A model generated the notes under the pieces. It was not told the origin of the DNA, did no database searches, and saw only the letters and a program-made list of their open reading frames with translations. 64,000 nucleotides of DNA from Strigamia acuminata. Lineage: Eukaryota; Arthropoda; Chilopoda; Geophilomorpha; Linotaeniidae. The first letter of the stretch is position 1. Every line of letters starts with the position of its first letter. Location: contig OX442314.1 in the NCBI GenBank assembly GCA_949358305.1, forward strand, positions 38,165,211-38,229,210, in the 5' to 3' direction. Positions 11,535-23,982 of the stretch are shown piece after piece. The position numbers were made by a program, and so were the translations under genes.

Positions 11535-12899
11535 TACTGCCCCAGACTCGTTTCAGAACTCAATGAATTTACAATAAATTATTTGACCAGTGTTTCATTC
11601 ATGAAGCAATTCAAATGACAAATTGAAATCTAATTGATGTAACCGGTTGTGAAATCCGATGCGTTGCCCTCAACCTCTCTTCCCATGCAAGCCCGTAATT
11701 GAACCAGCTGGCTTTGCATAATTTCCACCCACTGCTTACTTGTTAATGTTCCACACAACACAATCCCATCAGCTAAAAATGGAGTTTCTTCAATTCCCAC
11801 CCTGCCATTACTTCCCCAACCTGAATCCAACATTGTGCAACAACAACAATGCATGCCAGCATGACTTAGTGCCTACAACTGAACCTTCATTACAAATTGG
11901 CCATTCAGATCTGCTTTACACGCTGCACAAGTGCCCATATGCATGTCTTGCACCGCCAGATGTGGTTTCCCAACACGGCTTTACCCCATTAGCAATATGA
12001 ATGACCTGCAGTTGTTTAACAGCGAATTTAATGCACTGACCTTCACAATTAATTGCATTCTAGCATCTCCAGATTAAAAATGCAACCATTTAAATTTAGA
12101 AACACAATTAATCAATCGATGCATTTAATTCTGACAGTTTGCAGTTTGCACCTGTCGCAGTCAACTCCATTTGGTTGACCGGTGTCCACTACTTGAATAT
12201 TCCAATTTATATCCACATCAAAAAATCCATATCAAGGACTCTAGGACATGTTTTGGTCATCAAATGGGTCATGTTTGGTCATGCGACGAATCCAATTACT
12301 GATTACTATTTACTACACATCATCTTTAATTCGGTCGAGTAAAAAAGTCATCTGGATTTGCGTTTATTGGTTCAACTCTTCTTCTTTAACGTTTAAAAAT
12401 TAACCTCGTGACCTCAGGTTGCATCGGGGGTCGTGCGTGTGACGTCACATTACGCCACGATCGATGATAAGGCAACGCAGTCGATGCAAGTTTTCACATC
12501 ATCATTGACTGCGGCTGTTGAGATGATGCATTTTTATTTTTCTTCTTCTTTTTATTTTTCCTCGCTCTCCTCAATCTCGATATCGCATTTCATCAGCAGT
12601 TTCGAGTTGCATTAACCACTCACATGTTTAATTAAATCAGTTATGCGTTAATTAAGAGCAATAGACGTGTCAAATTACACAATAGCAAAACTTAGTTCGT
12701 GGACGCACGTGTAAATCACGCAATAAAAAGACGTTAAAAGCGATTCCGCGAACAAATTTTAATTAAAGGAATTTATTTCGACGCTTTTAATTAATAATTT
12801 TATTAATTTCGGTGATAAATCATCGATTTTATTCAATTTTCGAGCAATTCGGATCATTTAATGAGTAAAAATCGTGAATTCGGGTCTAAAAAAGCGTTT

Positions 12900-13290
12900 G
12901 GTGGGCGCAAAAGTCAGGTGTGACGTTCCACCTGAATTTGTGCATTTGTGTACTTAAGGAGCGGCTGGTGCGCTGCAGCGAAGCCCGCTTACCTGTGATT
13001 ATTTCCTTCATCTCGGGTCACCTGTGGGGAGAGGATGGCGACGTGTGTGGGCGTTTCATACACGGTGCTGACTGCGGCCTCGACACGCTCGAGCGTCGCC
13101 GGGTTCCATCACCGGCACCCGCGCCGTGCACTCGCCTCGTGCGCGGTGAAATGTCATTTTCGGTCGTTCGTGTCGATCATCGTTTTTCGTTTACGCTTTT
13201 GGTCGGTTTTTTGCGTTAATCCGATGTGTCATATATGCGGCCACAATCCGATCCGACCGACATCCGCACGACGGAGCGAATCTGGATGAG
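12900..13290 (-). promoter_or_regulatory. Candidate POPDC promoter and 5' noncoding exon
   Basis: A CpG-rich island in AT-rich surroundings. On the minus strand a good donor (TCACAG then GTAAGC) ends a potential exon at 12993. Spliced to the acceptor near 10327 it gives only a short upstream frame (starting MKEIIT) that overlaps the POPDC start, so the exon would be noncoding. The evidence is composition plus splice signals only; no start site can be read from sequence. Confidence 0.4.
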
Positions 13291-13297
13291 AACAGGA

Positions 13298-13390
13298 CGA
13301 GTCCGCCGTGCACATCACGGCTCGATGAAACCAGGCGTGGCTAGTCTGCCGCGCACAACACGGCTCGATGCAACCAGGCGTGGCTAGTCC
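13298..13390. repeat. Two tandem copies of a 43-bp unit
   Basis: The unit ends CGGCTCGATGAAACCAGGCG and is repeated with a few substitutions. It directly abuts the CpG-rich island. Confidence 0.75.
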
Positions 13391-13713
13391 GCCCTCGGCA
13401 GATTGAAGCGATGCGATTTTTCCAATTAATTCTCGATGAAAAATTTCGGATTTTTTTTTTGAAGAAAATTGGAATATTTTTTTAAATTAAATTTTTTTAA
13501 TAAATATTCATTCTTTAGTCGAAATATAATTAAAAATTATTTTTTTTTCTCCATGTTATTCCTATGGGATTTGATTTCTTTATATATAAGTGATTTAATC
13601 AGTTGCCCTTGTCTGTCGGAATAATGCACTTCACTGCATAGCAGATAAAATGCCACTCAGTGTCAATTTGTGATGATATTTTCGTGTAATTTTTATTAAC
13701 AGATTAATCATTA

Positions 13714-14105
13714 GGTGCGTTCAATCTTAAATGGATTTCTTTGATTTACTTTGATTTCGGGAGACCGGAAGCGACGGTTTTTACGTCGTAAAATCGAAAT
13801 CGGATTTCACAAAATCGGATTTCTGAAAATCCTCACGCAAGAGTCGCTTTTCTTGATTTTCTTGATTTTCAGCCATTTTGATTCCCACATAGTGCGATCA
13901 AAGCACGTTGTTTTTCGTTTACTGATAACAATTTAACATTTAGCAAACAACAATGGCATATTTAAATGTCCCGCCGTGAGTTTTGGTGAAATTGCAACAT
14001 TTTGGCCGCATTTGAGCGCTCAAATTTGATTTTGGCAAATTTTGAGGTCGTTGATTTCTGAAAATCAAGAAAATCACGATTTCGGAAATCCATTTGAAAT
14101 CCCTC
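13714..14105. mobile_element. Truncated relative of the 5576-6244 TIR element
   Basis: Starts AGGTGCGTTCAATCTTAAATG, nearly the same end as the element at 5576. The interior has mirrored GATTTCTGAAAATC blocks and a partial right end (AAATCCATTTGAAAT). The terminal CGCACCT is missing. Confidence 0.5.
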
Positions 14106-17100
14106 GTGGGGAAACGGCGTAAAATTCCCAAATAAATTGGATTTGCAGCGCTGGATTGCATCAAATCCTTTTTTTCTCTCTTCAATCCTGCGCCGTCTTG
14201 ATCTGGCAGGAGCTCCGGTGTCATCAAGCGCGTGACCCTTTTTTGTAGAAGGTATCATGCTATCACTAACGCTTAGGAAGTGGCCGGTGACACATGAAAC
14301 GCACCTCGCATAATCGAGCGTGTGTACTGTCGTGCGTGAGTTCACCGTGGAGACGAATGAATTAGAAGAAACGAGTCGAAGTTAAAATTAAAATTCGTGC
14401 AATGTGTTTATATTTGTCAATTGGAATTCTTACGGAGACATCTTAATGAATCTGGCAAGTGAAGTGGAATTGTGGGAGATTTTGTGTGCATTTTGGTGCA
14501 TGGGGGCGACGATTAGAAACACTTAGTAAATCTTTCACGCTTGGTGGTAAGTGATTTTAGGATTATGGCAAAGTTTGTTATTTATGTTGTTTGGGGGACG
14601 GGCTGGGAATATATTATTTATTTTATTTATTTGTGCACTTTTTTTTACTGAAAAATGCACTAAAATTTATTTAATTGTGCACTGTTTCAGGTTTCAATCA
14701 ATTTTCATGGATTTTGTCATGGATTTCTGTGAATTTTACATACATTACTGTAAGATTTTATTTTGGCAGGCTTAAATAAATGTATGCACTTTAAGTTGAG
14801 CGCAGCGGTTGTTCATTACAATTTTCCCATTCCATTCTTAATATCTTAATTTATCTTCGTATTAATAAATGAATGCTTTTGGACTAATTTGATGGCGCTC
14901 TACGTTTATGCAATCTAAAATTAGGCTGCATCTCTGACAGTTTCAGAGTTGCCAGATAAATGACCTTAACGATGACCTTGACGCTTAAATTTGCGATCAG
15001 CTTTGAGTTGGCTTCACCTAAACCCCTATTTACTACCGTCACCAAATTTATGATATCTCTACTCATTTGCATTGGGCAGGATAAGAACTGTTCTCCCAAT
15101 TTGTACAATTGATCACCGGCAGCAATCAAAACAGGTGAAAATATTGTACGAAAGGATTTTCAAGAGAATGATAACAAACCAAATTAGAATGTTGAAGGCT
15201 TGCTAAAGAAAAACATATTTTGATGGACAATTTTGGGTTGAGCTGCAGATGGGAGATGTACCGGATAAAACTTACGCTTGCGTTGCTGGCATCTTATTGG
15301 ATCAATGGTAACTACATTGATCCAATGTTTATAGCTTATACAGTGTGTTTATCTTAAAGTGGACAGTATGAATAACTTGCAAAATTGTTAATAAAAGTCA
15401 GACTCAAAAAATCCAGCCGTACCTTTATGAAAAATAAATTATCAATTAATGTAAAGGTGATAAATTTTTATGTTATTATTATTATTATTTTATATTTATA
15501 ATAGTAATAATATATATATTCAATAATCAACTACCGAATTCCTTCGATTAAGAGCCGCCCTCTAATTGAAACCACCCTCGAATAAGAGCCGTGGCTGAGG
15601 GAGAAAGAATATCATATTAATGCGACAGTACGGTATTTTTTTGTATTTAACGTTCCAAACGTTGAATGCTAAATACGGAAAAAATATTATTTTTTCATGA
15701 AAAACAGTTTTGAATCTGAACCACGGCTCTTATTCGTCGATGACGTATAACGCCACCTAGTGACAGTATTTGTAAACTTTTGAAAATCGTAATGGCGGAG
15801 CAATTACTGCTTTTAAATAATATCCCATAAGTTGAACAGTTAAAAATGTTATATAACCTTTTTTATGAGAACAGATCAGAGAAATTTTTTATTTATCTTC
15901 CTATGACCTTTAACTAACAATAATAGCAAAAATTGTTTTATGGCATGCAAACAACATAAAAATTTATTTTGCAAGTAAAATAAACATTTTATTATTAATT
16001 TCAAAAATTTTACTGCATTCTAATCACTTTACCACTCAAAACGATTAAAAATAAGCAGAACTACTTTCCTTGCGGTAGTGTACGGTATCTAGTGTGGTGA
16101 CCTCAAAGGTACCTCTTTGAGTATCCACCATATTTCCAATTGTTTTAATAAATGGATAAAATATTACCTTGATAAATTACTTTTTATTTCCCATTTCAAG
16201 TTAAAATATACTACACGACGCAACACCAGATGTTTTGTCACTTGTGCTGTGAGGCGCATCTTTTGATGTCACAGCTTGGTGCAAATCGTGGGAGGAGTTT
16301 CCCTCCCCTTTGCTCGCGCCTGCCCTGAAGTTTGCGCACAGCTGCTGTTAAACATTTGCCTGTGATCAACTTATTTTGTGGTTCTGCGCAGCTTTTTTGA
16401 GCAGAATCTAGGGTGGGCCAAACCGTTGCACATGTAGGGTGCGCTCCCTGGCGGAACTTTCTTTAAAGTACTGTATTAACTTGGACAAGCCATAAATAAC
16501 ATCATTTATTTGTTGATGTTATACGATTGAGATTCCCTGCTAATCTGTACTTGTATTACAGAGTAGCGCTCCTTGCTTTGGTTACTAAAGGTAATCAAAG
16601 CCTTATTTGTGTATTTTGGAAGGATTTCTATGTTGATCCCATTGCAGTCGGCTGATCCCCTTGCACTGAAATCGGCTGATTGCAAAACAAAAACTGCCGC
16701 GGTGGACGTTTGACCTTGTTGCCAGCCAGGTGTATTTTGCCGATAGGCTGTGGGAACCCGCCTGAAAACCTATGGCGAAGTTTGTAGTTCTGTCAAGCGT
16801 AAGGCCAACACCGAACACCAACTTGCTGGACATTGGCGGGATCGTTCGCACCAGTGCTCCGCCATGCCGCGGAGGGTTGCGATGTATGCCGAGATTGTCT
16901 CTTCTTTTCTGCAAAATGCTCTCTAAGCTTATCAGTAATTTGAGTAAATGTCTTATCTTTCAATCATTCAGGATACTACAGGTTATGGGCGAGCGAGTAT
17001 GTCTGAGGCTTGACGATGAAGAAATAGAAATGTCAATTCTATCAGCTGCTCAACTTGATCCAGGTAAATATCCCTTTCCTCCTGTCGAGAAATGGAACAG

Positions 17101-18200
17101 GTTTGCCCAAAATTGGACTTTGGATGACAGGCAACACTGGAACTGAAGTTACAACTGGAGGAATTGGTGGAAACTGCCGTTGCGGCAAAGGAACTCTGGA
17201 TAAGTAACTGGACTGGCTTGACGTTCTTTTTTTCCTCGTTTAGGCCTGCCTGCATCCATTTAATCGAACGTCATGCAGACAAAAGTTGCAAAACTCACTG
17301 TTTTTCGTCTCTTGTCTTACAGCGGGCACATGAAATGAAAAGGAAAACCCACTGTCGACTGCGCCAATATTACAAACATCTTAAGCTGCTACATCATTTG
17401 TATCCAGGACTTTAGAACTTATTGGTAAATTTGGGTTATCTTTATTTTACTTCAAATTTAAGTTGGCATTAAAATTCTTGTTCTATTTTACTGAAGAAGC
17501 AACTTACTCATTATGCCACAGGAAGTAGGAACCACGGCAAACTTGTAACACAATGTTGTTGACTCAGTCACCATCAACTTCAGGTCACTGCCCTGTGTGC
17601 GGTAGCGGTATACCGTATTGCGGTATTTTTTTTTTACAACGTAATAACGCGGTATGACATTTAATTTTAATCACGAGCTGTAGTTACAAGTTTAATTACA
17701 AAAAAACGAACACTAGAGTTTGCACCAAAAATGCCGAATAATAAAAAGGAGCAACTTTTATGTTCAAAAAAGCCATTTTTACGTAAAAAGGTGTAACTTT
17801 TATCTAATAAATGCAATTTTATGTTAAAAAATGTAATTTTCAAACTCAAAAATGCAATTTTTAACCTAAAAAATGCAATTTTTAACCTAAAAAATGCAAG
17901 TTTTAACCTAAAAACTTTTGGCAAAACCGGACTCTTTTCGACCAGGATTGTAGTCGACCTCGACCAGAATTCCATTTGATCGGTTTTTTTTTTTTTGACC
18001 AGGAATATTTTTGACCAGGATTTATTTAGACTGGCGAATGCGGCGCATTGTTGGAAAAAATACGGATTTGTGTTCCCACGAGTTTTGTTGTCCCAATCAC
18101 TGGGCAGGCGCTCGGGCGATTACCACGGCTCGCTGGTGCAGCGTCGGATTTGCAACACTGGAAATCGCAGCGACTATTTCAATTTTTCGCGGCAAACTTT
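14106..18200. other. Intergenic with degenerate repeats
   Basis: No gene that I can identify. Around 17785-17920 there are about five copies of AAAAATGCAATTTTTAACCT. Around 15540-15745 two inverted blocks (AATAAGAGCCGTGG and CCACGGCTCTTATT) suggest a decayed palindromic element. A block near 17455-17510 (ACTGAAGAAGCAACTTAC) recurs near 21222. Confidence 0.5.
16772..17146 (+). CDS. Unrecognised 124-codon open frame
   Basis: An ATG-started frame with an acidic C-terminal half (LRLDDEEIEMSILSAAQLDP, then PFPPVEKWNRFAQNW). I recognise no family. Neighbouring frames are also partly open, and an adjoining block (VETAVAAKELW) follows in another frame, so this may be a decayed gene or transposon fragment. 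The only support is its length in an AT-rich region. Confidence 0.2.
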   Translation: MAKFVVLSSVRPTPNTNLLDIGGIVRTSAPPCRGGLRCMPRLSLLFCKMLSKLISNLSKCLIFQSFRILQVMGERVCLRLDDEEIEMSILSAAQLDPGKYPFPPVEKWNRFAQNWTLDDRQHWN

Positions 18201-18220
18201 TTAAAATAACGACAACTTAC

Positions 18221-18420
18221 AGTGGTCGCACGATTCGGATTTCCCTGTAGGTGGTCTTCCAAACAAACTCCGTGCACACCATAATGACAGCACGGTCTTG
18301 TTCCGGGTCCTTTTTACATCGCTATTCAACGGACGAACCGATTGCTCGCGAATATCCATCCCATATTCGGGTCATACCGGGCAATTGTGGCGGATCGTCT
18401 TGGCAGGTTAAAGTATTAGC
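18221..18420 (-). pseudogene. CCP (sushi) domain exon with one internal stop
   Basis: The minus-strand frame shows TCQDDPP, RIWDGYSRAIGSSVE, then a stop where a Tyr is expected (TAG at 18324-18322), then RCKKD, VCTEF and VWKTTYREIRI. This follows the CCP pattern C-x-DPP ... G-x-V-x-Y-x-C ... C ... W and parallels the two domains of the plus-strand gene at 19020-21048. It is bounded by a CAAG acceptor-like site and a GTAAGT donor (18220-18215). It is probably a decayed, inverted paralogue, although a single-base change would restore the domain. Confidence 0.5.
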
Positions 18421-19019
18421 TTGAAAACAAAAAAAACAAAAATAAATTTCTCGTATTACATTACAATAGATGCAATCAAAGTTCCGGTTTTTAGTGCTTG
18501 TATAAACGAAAACATTAAAACAACCACAAACCACACGCAGCCATACTTAAAAATGTTTCACCGGTGTATATAAAATAAACGGTTAATGCCGACTGCTTCT
18601 AGATATTTTTATCTTACATATGGACTCGATAAGTTTACATTTACATCAAAATATCACTTTTATTCGCACGATTTCTTACTTTCATATATGTAATATCCGG
18701 CGGGAATGGAGATATTAGTAAGATAACTATGATTGTAAGGCAACAGCAACAAAGAATTGCAAAGAAAATCGACCGCTCTTGATTCTTGTTCATTCTAAAC
18801 GAGAAAACAAAGAGAATTAAATATCATGTCGACAATTCGAGAGGAAAATACGAACGTGAAAATTAGTATTTATCTGCCAGCTGCCACTCGAAGTCGATCT
18901 CATTGCGAAAATTAAAAGAGGAGAAAGAACATACGTCACGCGTGATGGCACCAACAATGGCAGACGTGGTCCGCGAGCATTCTAATTCGTGTTGTTGTCG
19001 TCGGTAGACGTTGGAAGCA

Positions 19020-21048
19020 ATGGCTGCTGTTGGAACGTCGAACTCGAAACAAGCTAATCCGGAATCGCCTAGTCCAGGACCGCCTAAGCCCGGAGAGGCT
19101 CCGAAGAAAAATAGGTTGAAGAATAGACGTACTGTTAAATGGGCGCGACAGATTGTGACAGAGTGAGTGAATTTGAAGTTGGCGAAGAAATGCTGGCATT
19201 AATTAATTTGTGTTTACGGAGAACAGTAAGAAGTTTATCGTTGCGGCTGCAGGTATTGTCGGGATACTTTTGGCCGTTTCACTCGTTGCCTTGATTTCTG
19301 TGGTGATGTTGAGTAAAGAAGAAGACGAAAGTATAGGAGAATGTATGTGTTGAATGTGTGTAGTGGCGTAGGAGGTGAGGATGTGGATCACAAGCTACTA
19401 ATTTTCACACCAAGCTTTTGGATCTCATCCAAAGCTGCCGATCTAGATCTAAGATTGGTGTGAACACTAAACTCCGTGCGCCCAACAACTCCGTTCGTCA
19501 GTCGAGTTCCCACAACTCGATTCACGTTTGGATTCGAATTGGAACAATGTCAGCAGTCGTAGCATTCCATTGTTGCGCATAAAATGGCATCAAAACACAC
19601 GGTTGGTTTGCGAAAACTGAGAAAATTTGAAAATTTTGATATGATTTAAAAAAATTATGCAAAATTTTGATGCATTTTGAAAATTTTGACTAAATTTGGA
19701 TTAATATCGAAATATTGAAATTTTAACCAATCCGACAATTTTTTTTATAAAAAAATAAAACATCCCTATTTGGAAAACTCAAAATTTTACAAAAACAATT
19801 ATTTAAACATATCTTTCCGCTGCCAGGTCCACAACAAGCGACTAAGGACAGCATTCCTGTCGCTCTCCCATTGCCCCAGAAATTTTTTGCGAATTTTCTC
19901 AAATTTTTCACGAATTTTCTCAAATTTTTCACGAATTTTCTCAAATTTTTCACGAATTTTCTCAAATTTTTCACGAATTTTCTCAAATTTTTCACGAATT
20001 TTCTCAAATTTTTCACGAATTTTCTCAAATTTTTCACGATTTTTCTCAAATTTTCTCAAATTTTTCACGATTTTTCTCAAATTTTTCACGAATTTTCTCA
20101 AATTTTTCACAAATTTTCTCAAATTTTTCGCGAATTTTCTCAAATTTTTCTCAAATTTTTCGCGAATTTTCTCAATTTTTTTTAAAATTATTTCAAATTT
20201 TTCACAAACTTTCTCAAACTCTCAAATTCTTTCACGGGGATCCATTTGTGCAAAGATCAGTCGATACGCCAGTGCACGAGATATTGTTACGCATTTTTTC
20301 TTTCAAAGCTTAAATCCATTAATTTGAATTGAATTTCTTGTTAAAGGTCTTAGCCGCTTATTCGGGACTGCAAAAAAAACCTGCTCCGCGGATCCACCTA
20401 CCTACGAACTGCTACGCTCAAATTGGAACGGGCGTACACGTACTCGTGGCACAGTGGTGCGCTATACGTGCAGTGATCAAAGACACCAACCTGTTGCAAC
20501 TGAAGTCAAATGTAGAGGTAACGGAGAGTGGACGGAACGATTTAGGAAGTTCGACGTCTGCGGACTTGACGAAAAAGGAAGACGAATAATTAAGGAAAAG
20601 CTTCCAGGTAAGTTTCCATTTAACCCTTTGATGCACCAGCAAAAATAAACCCTTGTCGTGTAAGGCCTTACACATTTACGGACAACTTTGCACACTATTT
20701 ATTCTTCCTTTTTCACAAAAGTTGTTGTTCCTAAATGCGTGTAGCCTTAAGGGGCAGTACGAATTTAATGTTAATCTATTTTTGACTGGTACAGAGCCGA
20801 CGGGTTGTTTAGGCGAAGACCCACCAGCCTCTGGAGCCTTGCATCGGGACTGGAATGGCTTGTCATGGGGAGTCGGAACGGTTATTCATTATTATTGTGA
20901 TACAGAAATGAAAGTGCTTGCTAAGGTCGTCGAATGTTCAAAGGATAAGAAATGGGTGACGAAACAAGATAATTCTGGAAAGTGCAGTAAGTATTTTAGT
21001 GGAAAGTAGTAGGTTTCTTATTAAAATTTTGTCTTTAAAGAAGAATGA
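19020..21048 (+). CDS. Type II membrane protein with two CCP/sushi domains
   Basis: Exons 19020-19162, 19227-19342, 20347-20607, 20795-20986, 21041-21048; 720 bp, 239 aa, all phases consistent. The N-terminus is Pro/Lys-rich and cytosolic in character (MAAVGTSNSK ... RRTVKW). Exon 2 encodes one long hydrophobic segment (AAAGIVGILLAVSLVALISV). Exon 3 holds the first CCP module (CSADPP, GTVVRYTC, VKCRGNGEW, DVC). Exon 4 holds the second (CLGEDPP, GTVIHYYC, VECSKDKKW, GKC). CCP modules mediate extracellular protein-protein contacts, for example in complement regulators and in neuronal or adhesion proteins. There is no signal peptide, so a signal-anchor with a lumenal or extracellular C-terminus is inferred. 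Intron 2 carries a minisatellite. The exact family is not recognised. Confidence 0.8.
19880..20215. repeat. 20-bp minisatellite in CCP gene intron
   Basis: About 14 tandem copies of a TTCACGAATTTTCTCAAATT-like unit inside intron 2 of the CCP gene. The unit length is not a multiple of three, so all frames on both strands stay open and give artefactual NFLKFFT- and KFEKIRE-type peptides. Confidence 0.9.
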
Positions 21049-21332
21049 CGAGGTCCCATCACGACACAAGGAGATAAACGTATTAGTGCGCAAAACGTTC
21101 CGACAATGTGTGGAAGTGACTGGAGTGTTGAAATGCAAGAAATTGATAAATTCTACTCCATACTGTGTTTAGTTTCTCTTTTGTTCTAGTTGTAAATTAT
21201 TATCATTAAAATTTTTGTTCCATTTTACTGAAGAAGCAACTTACAATAAAACCTGCAGATAAAAATATTAAATTATATTAAATTTTCAAAATAATCAATC
21301 ACCTTTCAAGAAAATTTAAAATGTCCTTTGAT
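21049..21332. other. Short AT-rich spacer
   Basis: 3' flank of the CCP gene; contains the ACTGAAGAAGCAACTTAC block also seen near 17493. Confidence 0.5.
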
Positions 21333-21590
21333 ATTGTGAGTGTTCGGGCGGATGCCTCATCGTCAGGGGAGGGACACGAGGTGCTGGACTCAACACACAT
21401 GTGACCGTTCGCCTTGCCGATTGCTGAAAAACTTGAGAATCTCTACGGGGTTCACGCCACTTCCGGAAGGTCACTTCCGGGGCCCGCAGCTCCAACTGGT
21501 TGCGGTTTGCGGAGGACCGGGAGTGCGAGGAGCTGCACCAAATTCATTGCACTGCAGTTAAGTGATCAGTGTGTAGGGGCAGCTGATAAA
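21333..21590. mobile_element. Old, internally deleted solo LTR of the gypsy-class family
   Basis: Starts TGTGAGTGTTCGGGCGGATG and keeps CACGACCGTTCGCC-like, CACTTCCGGAAGG, CCGGGGCCCGCAGCTCCA and GGGGCAGCTG blocks in the same order as the intact LTR at 24769-25391, but is shorter and diverged. It sits just upstream of GT49 A and interrupts the flank shared with GT49 B. Confidence 0.7.
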
Positions 21591-21931
21591 ACCCGGAATA
21601 GTAGTTTCCACCTATTGGGGATAATTGGCACGAATTGCTAACTTAACCCTAATATCGCGAATATGTCTATACTTTTTCTGCTCTCATCCACAGCCAGTTG
21701 CGATCCCTTAGATACATCACACAAATATCGGTTATAAGTTTCTGATTTTTACGTCGCACGAAGAGGATCGTTGAGAATTAGTGTTTCGTAATTCGTAATT
21801 CGTAATCAGTAATTCGTAATCCGATACAGTCGAACAACTCGTTGCTACTGCTAAGTCCGCCATCAATGCATCGTCGTTGATCAACGCCAGCTTGTGCGAT
21901 CACGCCAGTACCAGCAAGTCTTTTGAAAATT

Positions 21932-23503
21932 ATGAAACTATATAGAATCGTACATAAATATTTTTTTAAAAATATTCAGAGATGGCAATACTAATAACAA
22001 TAACAAACTCACATGTACAAGCTCACATTTATCTTTTGGACTTTTATGAAAATTTTCCATCTCTTCTAGTGTCCAGGGATTTTTCGTCGTTGGTCACTTC
22101 AATGCGCCATTGTGGTGACATTGATCAGTATCAGTGTACTGATCATCATCTGCAACATGATCCACAACTCGAACGTGACTCATTCCCGCTCGACCGTCGG
22201 CCGAATGGACGCCAGCCGTCGTTACAAAATACACGATTTCCTAATAGTGGGCAAAAACTGGGGCCAAGTGAGCACGAGTCCAGTGTGTCTGGCCACGCAC
22301 ACGTCCTTGGACGGATTGTCCACTCTGGGCGAAGTGGCCACTGAGTGGCAGGGCCCGGTGAGCGTGACCGTCTTCGCGCCCGACTATGAATTCTTCTTAG
22401 CTCTTCGTTACGTCGCGTTCTTACAAAAGTGTTTCCCAGCCGTCAACGACAACGTGTCGTTCCACATGGTCTATCCCATCGACCGGCGCCCAGACCCCAA
22501 TTCTCGCGTGCCCTACGAACCAATCTGGATAAATTGCAATGAGCCGAGCGAGGGTTTAACGCGGATCCTCAAACTGCGCCCGCTCTCGATGTTGAAGTGG
22601 CGTGACACGATGCTCTACCCGCAAAACCACGTGCGCAACGTGGCGCGCAAGAACTGTCAGTCGCCGTACGTCTTCCTGATCGATGTGGACATTATCCCTC
22701 GACGTGGACTCGCGCTCTCCCTGGCGGAGTTTCTGCGCAAACCCGACCTGTGCGCCCGCTGCGCGTTCGTGGTGCCCACGTATGAGGTCGATGCGAGTGT
22801 GACTCAATTGCCGTTGACCAAAAGTGAATTGATTGGGCTGGTGAAGAAACAGCAAGCGCAGCCACTGCATAGGATGGTTTTGAAGTCTGATCAGTATGCA
22901 ACGAACTATTCTCGTTGGGAGAAGATCCCTGAAGCGCGTAAGATGATGGAGGTCTATAGGGTCACCGAGTACGAGATGAAGTACGAGATGAAATACGAAC
23001 CGTTTTATGTGTCCGCGGACCTGGTGCCGCCGCACGACGAAAGGTTCGTCGGATATGGATACACACGGAGTTCTCAGGTACACGTTATCGACTGCTAAAT
23101 CTTGAGGATTTCAGGATTTCAGACGGCTTACTGTAAAGATTTTGCTCTATTTTGCTTCAATTTCCAAGAAAGTTAGTAAGATTTCAAGGATTTCGAAATG
23201 CTATTTTTTGTACTCCGTATCTCCGTTGTTGGCCACAAGGAAAAGCGCAGACAAGGGCGGGAATTTAAAAATGTTAATTTAAAATTAGTTTTTAAATACT
23301 GTGAATAATAATTCTATTTGCAGGTCTACGAAATGGTGAAAGCAGGTTATAAGTTTTGTGTGCTCAACAACGCCTTCGCTTTACGCAGAGGGTTAGTTGT
23401 AAATACAGCTAAAGCTTTATGGAGAAAGAAACAAATTATGGATAATTGGAGTCGTTGGAATGGGTTTAAGAAAGAAGTTGCTGTTAGATACACCCCGCAG
23501 TAA
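21932..23503 (+). CDS. GT49 glycosyltransferase, copy A (B4GAT1/LARGE-type)
   Basis: GT49 enzymes are Golgi type II glycosyltransferases; B4GAT1 and the second domain of LARGE add glucuronic acid in matriglycan synthesis. Exons: 21932-21949 (mini-exon MKLYRI), 22070-23077, 23324-23503; 1206 bp, 401 aa. A signal-anchor helix lies at about residues 15-35 (CAIVVTLISISVLIIICNM). Family features include KNCQSPYVFLIDVDIIPRRG with an intact DVD metal motif near residue 211, EPFYVSAD, VPPHDERFVGYGYTR and KAGYKFCVLNNAFALRRG. Compared with copy B the last nine residues are lost: an insertion after the PQ codons brings an immediate TAA. The start is supported because the same 18-bp exon and donor occur in all three copies. 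Confidence 0.85.
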
Positions 23504-23752
23504 AGAGCACACTCAAAGTGCCAATGCAAGGTGAAAAGATTAACGATCTATCTCGGTTGCTTCTGGAATATTTTCCCTGAAAAATACTTGTTAAAGAAAT
23601 AAAACTCTGGCTGTGCCTCTGCCACACAGCAACCGACCCGTCACACACAGGGAGGTAATCGTGGCTGGTATGCTTTACTATTCTGCCGTACTTACCAAAG
23701 ATATATTCAGAGATAATTTGCAAGGCGGGGGCTCCGAAATTTTGATTGATTA
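23503..23752. mobile_element. Insertion that truncates GT49 A, LTR-like fragment
   Basis: Copy B reads directly from the CCGCA codons into ATATACAGAATTTAATCC; copy A has about 250 bp in between. The inserted DNA shares CCACACAGCAA(C/T)(C/T)GACCC and a TTCTGCCGTACTTACC block with repeats at 39558-40552 and 48970-49110, so it is probably a fragment of the same LTR-like family. Confidence 0.6.
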
Positions 23753-23982
23753 GAATATACAGAATTTAATCCTAGGTGATTATCTACAACTAAACTTTAT
23801 AATCTATTTTTTTTTTTAGTATTTTTTAAAGTTCTCTCATGAGTGGTATACCACCACGACCACATCTGCCACTACAGAAGAACAAAATAATATCAGTTTA
23901 TCGTGATAATTTCGAATTTCCTGTAATAATAATTTGTAAAAATTGTGGTTTTTATAGTTATTTTGTAATTTCATTTCACGTA

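Larger units (their letters stand above)
10297..12992. other. Probable first intron of POPDC
   Basis: Between the ATG exon and a candidate 5' noncoding exon at about 12993. It contains a tandem duplication and a TIR element, listed separately. No coding frame here has support. Confidence 0.45.

Noticed and set aside
14884-15129. 81-codon minus-strand frame with SCPMQMSRDIINLVTVV
   Set aside because: Weak resemblance to membrane receptor tails only; no splice partners or family motif found.
19723-20327. KFEKIREKFEKIRE-type coiled-coil-like proteins on the minus strand
   Set aside because: The frames come from a 20-bp tandem repeat that lacks stops on both strands and lies in an intron of the CCP gene.
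22556-23083. 175-codon minus-strand frame, also at 36661-37188 and 54521-54970
   Set aside because: Complement of the conserved GT49 catalytic exon in all three copies; the GT49 frame carries the family motifs.
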